A DNA stretch of 64,000 nucleotides from an endosymbiont of Galathealinum brachiosum (GTDB taxonomy: Bacteria; Pseudomonadota; Gammaproteobacteria; SZUA-229): contig QFXC01000011.1 of assembly GCA_003349885.1 (NCBI GenBank), forward strand, positions 124,001-188,000. Reading direction: 5' to 3'. A program made the position numbers and the translations under genes. The notes below the pieces were generated by a model that saw only the letters and a list, made by a program, of their open reading frames with translations, made no database searches and was not told where the DNA came from. Shown in pieces: positions 52,805-62,088 of this stretch. The first letter of the stretch is position 1, and the number at the start of each line of letters is the position of its first letter.

Positions 52805-53151
52805 TTGAAGCTTTCGTCTTTTCAGTGCCTGTTATGATATTAAAACCACATGAACAATGAAGCCCGTCAAACTGCTTTTAGCTTTATCATTTGTTTATAC
52901 TGGAGGTAATATACGCTCCAATACTCGTATTTTTATACTATAAACAAGCTTGCCTGACATTTAAAAAAACAGCAAGTTTCCCTCTGTATATACCTTTAAT
53001 CCTTACATAACATCAGAAACACAGCGAGGATATGAAAACACACTCATATAACAACCCGGCTTAATTAACAGACATTACCTGCTATTCCACTCGCGACCAG
53101 CACCATATTCAAGTAAAATACATCCTTCGTAATTAACAGACAAAGTTCACA
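52805..53151. other. Intergenic region between the kinase gene and purC
   Basis: 347 bases of divergent upstream sequence. I see no coding frame longer than about 27 codons and no RNA gene. A 13-base direct repeat TAATTAACAGACA occurs at 53062-53074 and at 53130-53142, the second copy ending just before the purC start. Promoters for both genes must lie here. No PurR-type operator was recognised. Confidence 0.6.
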
Positions 53152-54033
53152 ATGAGCCTTCATACCAGTCATATCAGCAATCTCAAATTACGCCATAAAG
53201 GCAAAGTCCGCGATATCTATGATATTGATGATAATCACATGTTAATTATCACCAGTGACCGCATTTCGGCTTTTGATGTCATTATGCCTACAGCCATACC
53301 TGAAAAAGGCACTATCCTTAATGACGTGACTCGTTTCTGGTTAAACAAATTAGAGTACATTATTCCTAACCACCTGGCTGACATTCCACTCAGTGAAATA
53401 ATTACAGATGATAATGAACGTGAAGCTGTAAGCAAACATGCAATGGTGGTTAAGAAACTAAAAGCCTTACCAGTAGAAGCCATTGTTCGAGGATATATTA
53501 TTGGCTCCGGCTGGAAGGACTATCAAAAAACCGGTGCTATCTGTGGCATTAATCTGCCTGAAAACTTACAACTCGCCGACAAACTGCCTGAACCTATTTA
53601 CACACCTTCCAGTAAAGCGGATGTTGGCGAGCATGATGAAAATATTGATTATACCGCGACTGAAAAATTACTCGGTGCAGACATGGCAAAACAGGTTAAA
53701 GATGTCAGCCTGAAACTTTATAAAGCTGCTGCTGAATATGCACTTGAACGAGGCATTATTATTGCCGACACAAAATTTGAATTTGGTGTTGATGAAAACA
53801 ACCAGCTTGTTCTAATTGATGAAGTTTTAACACCCGACTCATCTCGTTTCTGGCCAGCCGATCAATACAAACCCGGCAGCAGCCCAATGAGTTTTGATAA
53901 ACAGTTTGTTCGTGATTATCTGGAAACATTAGACTGGGATAAAACAGCTCCCGGTCCTGAGCTACCACAGGAAATTGCAGATAAAACAGCAGAGAAATAT
54001 AAAGAAGCACTTGAGAGGTTAACTAAGTCATAA
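53152..54033 (+). CDS. purC: Phosphoribosylaminoimidazole-succinocarboxamide synthase
   Basis: Joins CAIR and aspartate with ATP to give SAICAR, a step in purine synthesis. The 293-residue product is the longer form (about 290-300) rather than the 237-residue E. coli form. Motifs: HKGKVRDIYDID, SDRISAFDVIMPTAIPEKG, VEAIVRGYIIGSGWKDY, and DEVLTPDSSRFWPA. It is monocistronic, without a clear ribosome site, and ends just before a palindromic repeat element. Confidence 0.95.
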   Translation: MSLHTSHISNLKLRHKGKVRDIYDIDDNHMLIITSDRISAFDVIMPTAIPEKGTILNDVTRFWLNKLEYIIPNHLADIPLSEIITDDNEREAVSKHAMVVKKLKALPVEAIVRGYIIGSGWKDYQKTGAICGINLPENLQLADKLPEPIYTPSSKADVGEHDENIDYTATEKLLGADMAKQVKDVSLKLYKAAAEYALERGIIIADTKFEFGVDENNQLVLIDEVLTPDSSRFWPADQYKPGSSPMSFDKQFVRDYLETLDWDKTAPGPELPQEIADKTAEKYKEALERLTKS

Positions 54034-54127
54034 GTCGGTAGTCTGTAGTCTGTAGTCAAAGCGGTTGCGCCAACGGCGCTTATCTTTTGGTAACGACTTA
54101 CGACTTACGACTAATGACTTACGACTT
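54030..54127. repeat. Palindromic heptamer-based intergenic repeat, copy 1
   Basis: The left arm has AGTCTGT-type units (GTAGTCTGTAGTCTGTAGTC) and AAAGCGG; the right arm has ACGACTT units in near tandem (CGACTTACGACTTACGACT). The arms are imperfect reverse complements, with an inner GCGCC..GGCGC hairpin. A related element is at 56290-56373. It fills most of the purC-bioD gap. Confidence 0.7.
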
Positions 54128-54132
54128 TTTTA

Positions 54133-54798
54133 ATGAAAGGATTATTCATAACCGGCACGGATACTAACGTTGGGAAAACCTATATAGCGTGCCTGATAGC
54201 AGCAGAATTAAAATCTAGAAATTTAAATATTATTCCGCGAAAACCAGTTGAGACCGGTTGTGAAATAATTAATGATGAACTTTATCCAGCTGATGCCAGT
54301 GTTTTGTTAAAAGCTTCACAGTCAAATATAACACTTGATGAAGTTTGCCCTTACCGATATACACCACCCATTTCACCGCAATTAGCGATAAAACGTTCTG
54401 GCAATTCTATTTCACTTGACGATCTTGTATCGACATGTAAAAAAAATATAACTGAAAAAGATCTTCTTCTAGTTGAAGGTGCCGGTGGATTTTATTCACC
54501 CATTTGTACAGATGCACTAAACGCCGATCTCGCCAGCCGTTTAAATCTTCCTGTTATATTAGTGACAGAAGATAGGGTTGGTGCCGTTAATCAGGCGTTA
54601 CTTGCTATTAACGCAATAGAAAAACATCAACTTAAAATATGCGCCGTAGTACTCAATTCTACCGGACCTGAAACACAAAACAATCTGTCTGATAATACCT
54701 CTGAAATAAAAGCATTAACGTCACACCCTGTTTTCTCAATTTCACATGAACAGCCTATTTCTGCTAATTTTCTAAAACACTTACTTCTATATCTGTAG
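54133..54798 (+). CDS. bioD: Dethiobiotin synthetase
   Basis: Closes the ureido ring of dethiobiotin from DAPA, CO2 and ATP in biotin synthesis. The 221-residue product has a P-loop GTDTNVGKT (residues 8-16), the KPVETGC motif and VEGAGGFYSPI. No other biotin gene is in the window, so bioD is detached from the bio operon. The start lies eight bases after a palindromic repeat and has no clear Shine-Dalgarno sequence. Confidence 0.93.
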   Translation: MKGLFITGTDTNVGKTYIACLIAAELKSRNLNIIPRKPVETGCEIINDELYPADASVLLKASQSNITLDEVCPYRYTPPISPQLAIKRSGNSISLDDLVSTCKKNITEKDLLLVEGAGGFYSPICTDALNADLASRLNLPVILVTEDRVGAVNQALLAINAIEKHQLKICAVVLNSTGPETQNNLSDNTSEIKALTSHPVFSISHEQPISANFLKHLLLYL

Positions 54799-54894
54799 TC
54801 TTTTCCTTACGTAAATTTGCACTTTTAAAGATAGAAATATTTTAAGCAATCGCCTATGCTTTGAAACTGAAAATAATAAACAGGGAACTTAATC

Positions 54895-55731
54895 ATGATA
54901 TTTTATAAAAAATCACTATTTATCATAGGCTTACTATCGCTAATCAGCGCTTGTAGCAGTAGTGGAGGCGGAGGCCCTACAGCAGCGACGCTCTCAGCTG
55001 ATAATGCTCAAGATTTAGCAATAGCGGCAACTGAAAGTACAAAGCAGGCCGTTACCGCAGATAGCGCAAACTTTCTCGCAAAAACGTCTAACACAGCAAA
55101 CACAACTGACTTAATTTCCAATAAAGTCAGAGAAATAGCATTCGAAGCGACATCACTAGGTCCTGTATCAGCAATATGCCCATTTGGCGGAACCTACAGC
55201 GACAGCATTTCAGCTGGCAGCACATCAGCTTCCGGTTCAATTACTTTCTCTCAATGTGGTGTAGCTGATGGCATCACCATTACTGGTGTCGTTACATTTA
55301 GCGGTAACGAAAGTAATTTCACTATAACTTATAACAATCTGAGCATTACTGGCTTAGGCGTTACTGAAACAGTTAATGCTTCTGTATCATGCTCTACTTC
55401 AGGTTCAAGCTTTTCATGCACAACCAATACATCAATAACCGGTATTGATGGTAGAACATATGCCGTAAGCAATATATCTGTATCAGGTGATGAATTTTCT
55501 GGATATGACGTAAATGCAACAGTCGTTGATCCTACTCATGGCTCAATAACAATCACTGCAACAGATATTACATTTAACTGCACTGGCTCTACTGCAGGCC
55601 GCCCAAGTTCTGGAACTATTACATTCACATCAGACGGTAGAACTGGCTCCGTTACCTTTAATAGCTGTAACTCGTATACAGTTACTCTTGATGGTGTAGC
55701 TACCCCTTATACCTGGATCACTCCGACCTAG
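54895..55731 (+). CDS. Secreted Thr/Ser-rich lipoprotein, function unknown
   Basis: 278 residues with a lipobox SLISAC (Cys at about residue 20), followed by SSSGGGGP and a helical stretch with TESTKQAV, then a beta-rich, Thr/Ser/Gly-rich body with spaced cysteines (ICPFGGTYSD, FSQCGVADG, SCSTSGSSFSCTTN). The repeated strand pattern suggests a surface beta structure. AGGGAA precedes the ATG. The family is not recognised. Confidence 0.7.
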   Translation: MIFYKKSLFIIGLLSLISACSSSGGGGPTAATLSADNAQDLAIAATESTKQAVTADSANFLAKTSNTANTTDLISNKVREIAFEATSLGPVSAICPFGGTYSDSISAGSTSASGSITFSQCGVADGITITGVVTFSGNESNFTITYNNLSITGLGVTETVNASVSCSTSGSSFSCTTNTSITGIDGRTYAVSNISVSGDEFSGYDVNATVVDPTHGSITITATDITFNCTGSTAGRPSSGTITFTSDGRTGSVTFNSCNSYTVTLDGVATPYTWITPT

Positions 55732-55808
55732 AGATAAAACATGCTGCGTGGCTGCAACTCATGATGGCTAAGCAGACTCTTTTAGTAGAGTAGATAAATT
55801 GTAGGTAT

Positions 55809-55840
55809 AAAAAAAGGCACATCATCTGATGTGCCTTTTT
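55809..55840. terminator. Bidirectional terminator between lipoprotein and FKBP genes
   Basis: AAAAAGGCACATCA pairs with TGATGTGCCTTTTT (14 bp) around a two-base TC gap, so the loop must open a few pairs. A and T runs flank both sides, fitting use by both convergent genes. Confidence 0.88.
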
Positions 55841-55864
55841 CTTTGAAGAAGAATAAAAAACAAC

Positions 55865-56200
55865 TTAACGAATTTCTAATAACTCAACTTCAAATACCAG
55901 CGTTGCATTAGGCGGAATAACACCACCGGCACCATTTGCACCGTAACCCATTTCAGGTGGAATGGTTAATTTACGCTTACCACCAATTTTCATACCTTTA
56001 ACGCCTTCATCCCAGCCTTTAATAACCTGACCTACACCTAGCGTAAAACTAAATGGATCATTACGATCAAGGCTTGAATCAAATTTAGTGCCATCAGTTA
56101 ACCAGCCAGTGTAATGTACTATAACTACTTCAGCACCTTCACCTGCACCCGCTTCCTGACCTTCGCCAACATTTAATTCTTCAATTTCTAATTCAGACAT
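55865..56200 (-). CDS. FKBP-type peptidyl-prolyl isomerase
   Basis: A 111-residue single FKBP domain with no signal peptide, so cytoplasmic. Signatures: [21 protein letters not shown], shown in outline, then [21 protein letters not shown] and PPEMGYG. The active-site Asp, Phe, Val-Ile and Trp positions of FKBPs are present. The start has AGGAGA upstream. It is followed by a bidirectional terminator. Confidence 0.94.
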   Translation of the reverse strand: MSELEIEELNVGEGQEAGAGEGAEVVIVHYTGWLTDGTKFDSSLDRNDPFSFTLGVGQVIKGWDEGVKGMKIGGKRKLTIPPEMGYGANGAGGVIPPNATLVFEVELLEIR

Positions 56201-56289
56201 GATGTCTCCTGTTTGTATTTAAATAATATCTGTTGCTTCATGGCATCTCTTACTTGAGAGACGATTTTTTAAAAGTCTTCAATCGTTAA

Positions 56290-56373
56290 TCAGTAGTCTT
56301 AAGTCAAAGCGGTCAGGCTTTGCCTGTTTGTTTAAGCTTTGGCTTTTGACTTACGACTTACGACTTACGACTA
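56290..56373. repeat. Palindromic heptamer-based intergenic repeat, copy 2
   Basis: The left arm AGTCTTAAGTCAAAGC pairs with the right arm GCTTTTGACTTACGACT (one mismatch, one bulge). Inside is GTCAGGCTTTGCCTGTTT, a small hairpin whose core also occurs at 13825-13842. Three ACGACTT-type units end the right arm. It shares AGTCAAAGCGGT with copy 1 at 54030-54127. Confidence 0.7.
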
Positions 56374-57720
56374 TTTTTGATGTTTCTCAAAATACTCATC
56401 TTTCATTTTCTTAACCAGTGCACTTAATAATATCAGTGCAATCAAATTAGGCACGGCCATTAATATATTCGTCACATCCGCAATATTCCACACCAGCTTT
56501 AACGGCACAATTGCACCCACTACAATTAACATTGTGTATACGACTCTATAAGGTAAAACTGCCTTTTCACCAAACATAAATTTAACACTACGGTCACCAT
56601 AATATGACCATGCGATAATAGTTGAGAAAGCAAATAATGCTAGCCCACCACCCACTATAATTGCACCCGCATCGCCAATAGACTGACTAAAAGCATAAGC
56701 AGTTAAGGATGCGCCAGTTACATCTTCCGGTGCTGTTATATATGCACCGGTCACCACAATTGCAAGCCCTGTCATGCTACAAATCACCAGCGTATCGACA
56801 AACGGCTCCATCATGGCAACCAGGCCTTCACGCACTGGCTCATTTGTTGTTGCTGCGGCATGAGCCATAGGCGAAGAACCTAAACCGGCTTCATTAGAAA
56901 ACAGGCCTCTTGCCACACCCCAACGAATCGCTTCACCTACCGCAGCACCACCTACCGCCCATGGGTTTAAAGCATGGTTAAAAATAGTTGAAATGGCAGC
57001 AGGTATTTGCTGGTATTCATTAATCAGAACAATCATAGCCACTGATATATAAACTATCGCCATAAATGGCACAATGGTACTGGCTACCTTCGCTATGCGT
57101 TTAACCCCTCCCAGAATCACCATGCCTACCAGCATGGCCATCGTCACACCGACAACCCAGCTATATTCTTTTACACCCGGCTCAATAAATGCCAGACCAT
57201 CCACCACCGAATTTACCTGCACCAGATTCCCTATACCAAATGAAGCCACCGCTGCAAAGAAAGCAAAAAACATGGCTGTACGTTTCATTTTCAGGCCATT
57301 AAGCAGGGTATACATCGGGCCACCTGACACCCCATCTTTATCAATTTCTCTAAAATTCAATGCCAACGTGCTTTCAGTAAATTTCGTTGCCATTCCTAGA
57401 AAAGCGGTTACCCACATCCAGAATAATGCTCCCGGGCCACCCAGGGAAATAGCCGTTGCAACACCTGCGATATTACCCGTGCCGATAGTGGCCGATAACG
57501 CAGTGGATAAAGCCTGAAAGTGGCTCACATCACCTTTGTCACCTTTACAACGATATTTACCCTGTATTATATGTATGGAATGCTTAAAGCCTCTAAATTG
57601 CACCACACCCAGTCTGATTGTTAAATACAGACCCACACCTAATAAGCCACCTAGTGTAATCCAGTTGCCCCAGAGCAAACCCGATAAATCGCCACTTAAT
57701 ACCGTTAACTGATCAAGCAT
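56371..57720 (-). CDS. Alanine or glycine:sodium symporter (AGCS family)
   Basis: 449 residues with about ten membrane spans and the AGCS signatures GTGNIAGVATAISLGGPGALFWMW, in outline, and RGLFSNEAGLGSSPMAHAAA. It imports a small neutral amino acid with Na+ across the inner membrane. The product's stop codon overlaps the end of a palindromic repeat. It is divergent from the UPF0114 gene. Which amino acid is carried is not determinable. Confidence 0.92.
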   Translation of the reverse strand: MLDQLTVLSGDLSGLLWGNWITLGGLLGVGLYLTIRLGVVQFRGFKHSIHIIQGKYRCKGDKGDVSHFQALSTALSATIGTGNIAGVATAISLGGPGALFWMWVTAFLGMATKFTESTLALNFREIDKDGVSGGPMYTLLNGLKMKRTAMFFAFFAAVASFGIGNLVQVNSVVDGLAFIEPGVKEYSWVVGVTMAMLVGMVILGGVKRIAKVASTIVPFMAIVYISVAMIVLINEYQQIPAAISTIFNHALNPWAVGGAAVGEAIRWGVARGLFSNEAGLGSSPMAHAAATTNEPVREGLVAMMEPFVDTLVICSMTGLAIVVTGAYITAPEDVTGASLTAYAFSQSIGDAGAIIVGGGLALFAFSTIIAWSYYGDRSVKFMFGEKAVLPYRVVYTMLIVVGAIVPLKLVWNIADVTNILMAVPNLIALILLSALVKKMKDEYFEKHQK

Positions 57721-57819
57721 GTGATACCTTTTTATTTATTATGTAATTGTATTTTGTGCACAATTCTACACAAATCACGTTAAAATACTCAATCTTTTAA
57801 AATCATATTAAAGCGTCTG

Positions 57820-58338
57820 ATGGAAAGAATATTCGAAAAATTTCTCTGGAAAAGTAGACTGGTTGTCTTGGCCGCAGTTATTATTAGCCTGGTTTCCAGT
57901 CTTGCTATGTTTTATATGGCAACAATAGATTCTGCTTACATGATTAGTCATTTAGTAGAGTACCCCACGCTAGCTGACGCAGAACGAATAGCACTTAGAA
58001 GCACAACCATTACCCATGTTGTGGAATTAATTGATGGATACCTGCTTGCCATTGTCTTACTAATTTTTGCACTCGGGCTTTATGAGTTATTTATAAGTAA
58101 AATAGATGATGCTGAAAATGCTGAAAATGCATCACAGGTTTTAGTCATTAATAGCCTTGATGATCTTAAAGCACGCCTGTCTAAAGTCATCGTGATGATT
58201 TTGATAGTTAAGTTTTTTGAGCATGCATTAGGCATGCATTTTAAATCACCTGTCGATTTGCTGGCATTTGCAGCAGGCATTGCACTAATAGGTCTTGCGT
58301 TATACCTGACCCATGCATCCGATAGCCGTGACAAGTAA
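57820..58338 (+). CDS. UPF0114 / YqhA-like membrane protein
   Basis: 172 residues with three to four membrane segments and the UPF0114 pattern: FEKFLWKSRLVVLAAVIISLVSS, in outline, ELIDGYLLAIVLLIFALGLYELFIS and VKFFEHALGMHFKSPVDLL. The function is unknown. It is divergent from the alanine symporter gene, and its stop abuts that of the frameshifted PhnD-like gene. Confidence 0.85.
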   Translation: MERIFEKFLWKSRLVVLAAVIISLVSSLAMFYMATIDSAYMISHLVEYPTLADAERIALRSTTITHVVELIDGYLLAIVLLIFALGLYELFISKIDDAENAENASQVLVINSLDDLKARLSKVIVMILIVKFFEHALGMHFKSPVDLLAFAAGIALIGLALYLTHASDSRDK

Positions 58339-59228
58339 TTATCTCAGCGGGACAAGACCGGATTTTATTGTCTTTTTAGCATTTTCAATCGAATTGTTTT
58401 CATAAAATATTTCGAACTGTTTCGTTTTGAAATATCCATTTAAAACTGAAGCAGCAGCTGAACTTTCATTCATATTCATCAGTATATTAACAATTTTAAA
58501 TTGTAATTTTCTATCCATATTCGAATTAAATAACTCAAGACCTTTCGGATAAGACACAGAGCTATGTATTATTTTTACCTGATTTTTTATACTTGGCAGC
58601 AACTCTTCATAATCCTGATCACTATAAGCAATTGCATCAACCTTATCCGACATTAAATCACTCACCAGACCAAACTCAGATCCTGAAAAAACATATTTAA
58701 CACTATTTTTATTTTTTAACGAGCCTTTACTATTTTTAATTTCTTGTGAAACACCGTATTTAACCAGCTCAATATATGGCATAAAATAAGCACTGCTTGA
58801 ACCAATGTCCTCAAAGGCAATTGTTTTACCTTTTAAATCCATTATTTCTGATATTTTACTTTCTTTTTTAACTATTATTAAACTTCTATAATCCGAGCCT
58901 TCTGCATGTACTCGTTTGAGCTCGATTTTTCAGCCATAATTAAAGCAGAAAACATAGAGTCTGTAACCCAGTCTACCTTTCCCGTTAATAAAGCATAAAT
59001 CATTTCCTGATTATTATTTGCAAAATAGACTTCCCCTTTTTTTATCCCATATTCGGATAACTTCCCCGCAACATAATCAACCATCGGTTTTAATTCACTG
59101 TACGTTTTCTCACGCTCTGTTGCCGTCACTTTACCAATAGTTAGCACATTGCCTGCTACACTAGATAACACCGCAATAAAGTAAACAACTACGATCAGGG
59201 TAAATTTTTTACATGCTTTATTTAACAT
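58339..59228 (-). pseudogene. PhnD-like substrate-binding protein gene broken by a frameshift
   Basis: Two minus-strand frames form one PhnD/phosphonate-type periplasmic binding protein. The N-terminal part (ATG at 59228, signal peptide, then IGKVTATEREKTYSELKPM) reads to ARIIEV and a stop near 58878. The C-terminal part continues in the next frame; its first residues before MDLKGKTIAFED read GSDYRSLIIVKKES, which is the expected family sequence. A one-base loss near 58893 explains this. It may be a true pseudogene or a sequencing error. No ABC permease or ATPase gene is adjacent. Confidence 0.85.
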
Positions 59229-59340
59229 ATTAAACACCAGTTGAATCAATATGAAGCCATATAGAGCTTATGCCTTCTACTTCGCTACAGTAAACACAAT
59301 AACTTACATTAATGTTAGTACATTAATTATTTTTAACCAA

Positions 59341-59366
59341 AAAAAAGGAGGCCGAAGCCTCCTTTT
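59341..59366 (-). terminator. Intrinsic terminator after fba
   Basis: On the minus strand AAGGAGGC-TTCG-GCCTCCTT forms an 8-bp stem with a UUCG-type tetraloop, followed by a T run. It is 24 bases past the fba stop and ends the gap-pgk-pyk-fba gene block. Confidence 0.93.
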
Positions 59367-59389
59367 CTAACTACCAATAAAAATAATCT

Positions 59390-60427
59390 TTATTTGTAGA
59401 AATCAATCATTGTTTCTAATGATTTAACTTTGATCTTATCTGCATTACCAGCAGAACCGAACGCTTCAAAACGCGCCTGGCAGATACCCTTCATAGCCGC
59501 AGTAGATTCTTTTAAGAATTTACGTGGGTCAAAGTTAGATGGGTTATCAATCAAGTGACGACGTACAGAACCGGTTGAAGCCATACGTAAATCTGTGTCG
59601 ATATTAACTTTACGAACACCAGACTGGATGCCTTTAACGATTTCTTCTACTGGCACACCATAAGTTTGCTTCATGTCACCACCGTGATCATTAATGATTT
59701 TTAACCATTCCTGAGGCACTGAAGATGAACCGTGCATAACTAAATGCGTGTTAGGTAGTTTTGCATGGATCTCCTGAATACGATCAATACGTAAAACTTC
59801 ACCAGTAGGCTCTTGTGTAAATTTGTAAGCACCGTGTGAAGTACCAATTGCAATTGCAAGTGCATCAACGTTAGTTTGCTCAACAAAGTCAGCCGCTTCA
59901 TCAACAGATGTAAGAAGCATATCAAGATCTAACTTACCTTCAGCACCGTGACCGTCTTCTTCACCCATTTCGCCAGTTTCTAAAGAACCCAGGCAACCTA
60001 ACTCACCTTCAACTGAAACACCGCCAGCATGAGCCATTTTCACAACTTCTTTTGTAGTCGCAACATTATATTCGAAAGAAGAAGGTGTTTTCATATCTGC
60101 TTCTAAAGAACCATCCATCATTACTGATGAGAAACCAGACTGGATAGAACGTAAGCAAACTGCTGGTTCTGAACCGTGATCCTGATGCATAACAACAGGA
60201 ATGTGTGGGTACATTTCAATTGCAGCAGAAATAAGGTGACGCAGGAATGGTTCGCCTGCGTATGAACGAGCACCAGCAGAACCCTGCATAATAACCGGGC
60301 TGTTAGCTTCGTCTGCAGCTTGCATGATAGCGTGTACTTGCTCCATGTTGTTTACATTAAAAGCAGGCATGCCGTAGCCGTTTTCAGCCGCATGATCTAG
60401 TAATTGGCGTAATGAGATTAGTGCCAT
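59390..60427 (-). CDS. fba: Class II fructose-bisphosphate aldolase, CbbA-like
   Basis: Reversibly joins DHAP and glyceraldehyde 3-phosphate to fructose 1,6-bisphosphate, in glycolysis and the Calvin cycle; many homologues also make sedoheptulose bisphosphate. 345 residues with zinc and active-site motifs [29 protein letters not shown] and [10 protein letters not shown]. The length is that of the CbbA-type class II aldolase. AGGAG precedes the ATG. It is last in the block and sits before a terminator. Confidence 0.95.
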   Translation of the reverse strand: MALISLRQLLDHAAENGYGMPAFNVNNMEQVHAIMQAADEANSPVIMQGSAGARSYAGEPFLRHLISAAIEMYPHIPVVMHQDHGSEPAVCLRSIQSGFSSVMMDGSLEADMKTPSSFEYNVATTKEVVKMAHAGGVSVEGELGCLGSLETGEMGEEDGHGAEGKLDLDMLLTSVDEAADFVEQTNVDALAIAIGTSHGAYKFTQEPTGEVLRIDRIQEIHAKLPNTHLVMHGSSSVPQEWLKIINDHGGDMKQTYGVPVEEIVKGIQSGVRKVNIDTDLRMASTGSVRRHLIDNPSNFDPRKFLKESTAAMKGICQARFEAFGSAGNADKIKVKSLETMIDFYK

Positions 60428-60494
60428 GTTAAATACTCCTTAGTATTAAGGTTTGTTTAATCAAAATTTAAAATCGTATATCTATAAAAAAACT

Positions 60495-61943
60495 TTAGCT
60501 GCCTGTGGTATCACAAACATCTCCAATAGTGATCACCTTCATTGCATTGGTACCACCACCGGAATCACCCAGCGAATCACCGCGGGTAATAATAATTCTA
60601 TTGCCATCATCAACAATGCCCTTATCTTTTAACAGGCAGGCAACTGTAGAGCTGATATTGTAATCCCCCACCTGATCGAAATCGATGCTGGTCGGGTACA
60701 CACCTCTATAAAGCGTCACTTTACGGCGTGTTTGCTGATGACGAGTCATTGCATAAATAGGTATGCCCGAGCTAATACGAGACATCCATAACACAGTTGA
60801 ACCTGACTCTGTTAACGCTGCAATAGCGTCTACATTCAGGTGGTTAGCAGTATACATGGTTGCCATAGCAAGCGCTTCGTCAACTCGTCCGAAGGTCAGC
60901 TCCATACGATGGTCAGATACTTTTGCTCTCGGGTGCTGTTCTGCTGATTCGCAAATTCGCCCCATTGCCTCTACTGTTTCTATCGGATATTTACCTGCAG
61001 CTGTTTCACCTGACAACATCACCGCATCAGTACCGTCATGAACCGCATTAGCTACATCGAATACTTCAGCACGAGTAGGTATAGAATTCTCTATCATAGA
61101 CTCCATCATCTGAGTCGCTGTAATGACAATTCGATCCATGCTACGGGCTTTTGCAATCAGGTCTTTTTGTACTGCTGGCAATTCAGCATCACCAATTTCA
61201 ACACCCAGATCACCGCGGGCAACCATAATAACATCAGATGCCTCAATAATTTCATCAATACATTCAAGGGCTTCTGCACGCTCTATTTTAGATACAATAG
61301 CGCCATGCCCGCCTGCTTCACGCAATAACTTACGTGCCTGATGAATATCATCAGCTGATTTTGGAAATGAAACAGCGATATAATCGGCTTCAACTTTTGC
61401 AGCAGACTTAATATCTTCTTTATCTTTATCTGTTAATGCCGGTGCACTCAAGCCACCGCCCTGCAGGTTAATACCTTTCTTATCTGAAAGATACCCGCTA
61501 AGCGCGATAGTACAGTTAATTCTCAAACCATCAACACTATCAACATCCAGTAACATACGGCCATCATCAAGCACCAGTCGATCACCTGACTTAACATCAC
61601 CCGGTAAACTTTTATAAGTAATACCAACGCCTTCAACTGTTCCTGCTGATGGATCTAATTCAGCATCAAGAAAAAACTTTTCACCTTCCGTCAGATAAAC
61701 TTTTTTATCTACAAATCTTTCTGTTCTAATTTTTGGCCCTTGCAGATCTGCAAGAACACCGACAACACGATTAAGTTTATTTGCTGCCCGTCGCACCATT
61801 TCAACGCGATTCGACTGCTCTTCATGACTGCCGTGAGAATAATTTAAACGAACAACATCGACACCTGCTTTTACAAGTCGGTCTATTGTTTCCTGGTCGT
61901 CTGTCGCCGGACCTAATGTTGCTACTATTTTAGTTCTTCGCAA
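60495..61943 (-). CDS. pyk: Pyruvate kinase
   Basis: Converts PEP and ADP to pyruvate and ATP. 482 residues: RTKIVATLGPA at the start, NYSHGSHEEQ, VSKIERAEA, catalytic-site MVARGDLGVEIG, ITATQMMESM and the C-terminal allosteric domain with ITRGDSLGDSGGGTN. Length and motifs fit the bacterial PykA-like type. It lies 67 bases upstream of fba in the same direction. A large inverted repeat lies between it and pgk. Confidence 0.95.
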   Translation of the reverse strand: MRRTKIVATLGPATDDQETIDRLVKAGVDVVRLNYSHGSHEEQSNRVEMVRRAANKLNRVVGVLADLQGPKIRTERFVDKKVYLTEGEKFFLDAELDPSAGTVEGVGITYKSLPGDVKSGDRLVLDDGRMLLDVDSVDGLRINCTIALSGYLSDKKGINLQGGGLSAPALTDKDKEDIKSAAKVEADYIAVSFPKSADDIHQARKLLREAGGHGAIVSKIERAEALECIDEIIEASDVIMVARGDLGVEIGDAELPAVQKDLIAKARSMDRIVITATQMMESMIENSIPTRAEVFDVANAVHDGTDAVMLSGETAAGKYPIETVEAMGRICESAEQHPRAKVSDHRMELTFGRVDEALAMATMYTANHLNVDAIAALTESGSTVLWMSRISSGIPIYAMTRHQQTRRKVTLYRGVYPTSIDFDQVGDYNISSTVACLLKDKGIVDDGNRIIITRGDSLGDSGGGTNAMKVITIGDVCDTTGS

Positions 61944-61991
61944 AGGAAGGAACTCCTTAATGTCTTTTTATTTATTAAAACTTTCGCCGCC

Positions 61992-62074
61992 GAGACAGGA
62001 AGCTCACAGAGATTTTAATTGCCTCACCTTCGGCTTAACAATTAAAAAATCTTTCTCTGTGAGCTTCCTGTCTC
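61992..62074. repeat. Large inverted repeat between pgk and pyk
   Basis: Arms of at least 21 perfect bases (begin GAGACAGGAAGCTCACAGAG, end with the complement CTCTGTGAGCTTCCTGTCTC) are extended inwards by TTTTAATTG/CAATTAAAA with a short insert, and outwards by weaker TTTCG/CGAAA pairing. The loop is 17 bases (CCTCACCTTCGGCTTAA). It is not followed by a T tract and lies between co-directional genes, so a mobile-repeat or mRNA-processing role is more likely than simple termination. Confidence 0.85.
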
Positions 62075-62088
62075 CGCTACGAAAATTT

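Noticed and set aside
52855-52944. Short frame MKPVKLLLALSFVYTGG... upstream of purC
   Set aside because: The start resembles a signal peptide, but it stops after 27 residues, has no ribosome site and no mature region. Most likely chance.
58339-58842. Second half of the PhnD-like gene as a separate small gene
   Set aside because: Its apparent ATG is internal: upstream residues in the same frame (GSDYRSLIIVKKES) are part of the family fold, so it is the continuation of the gene to its right.
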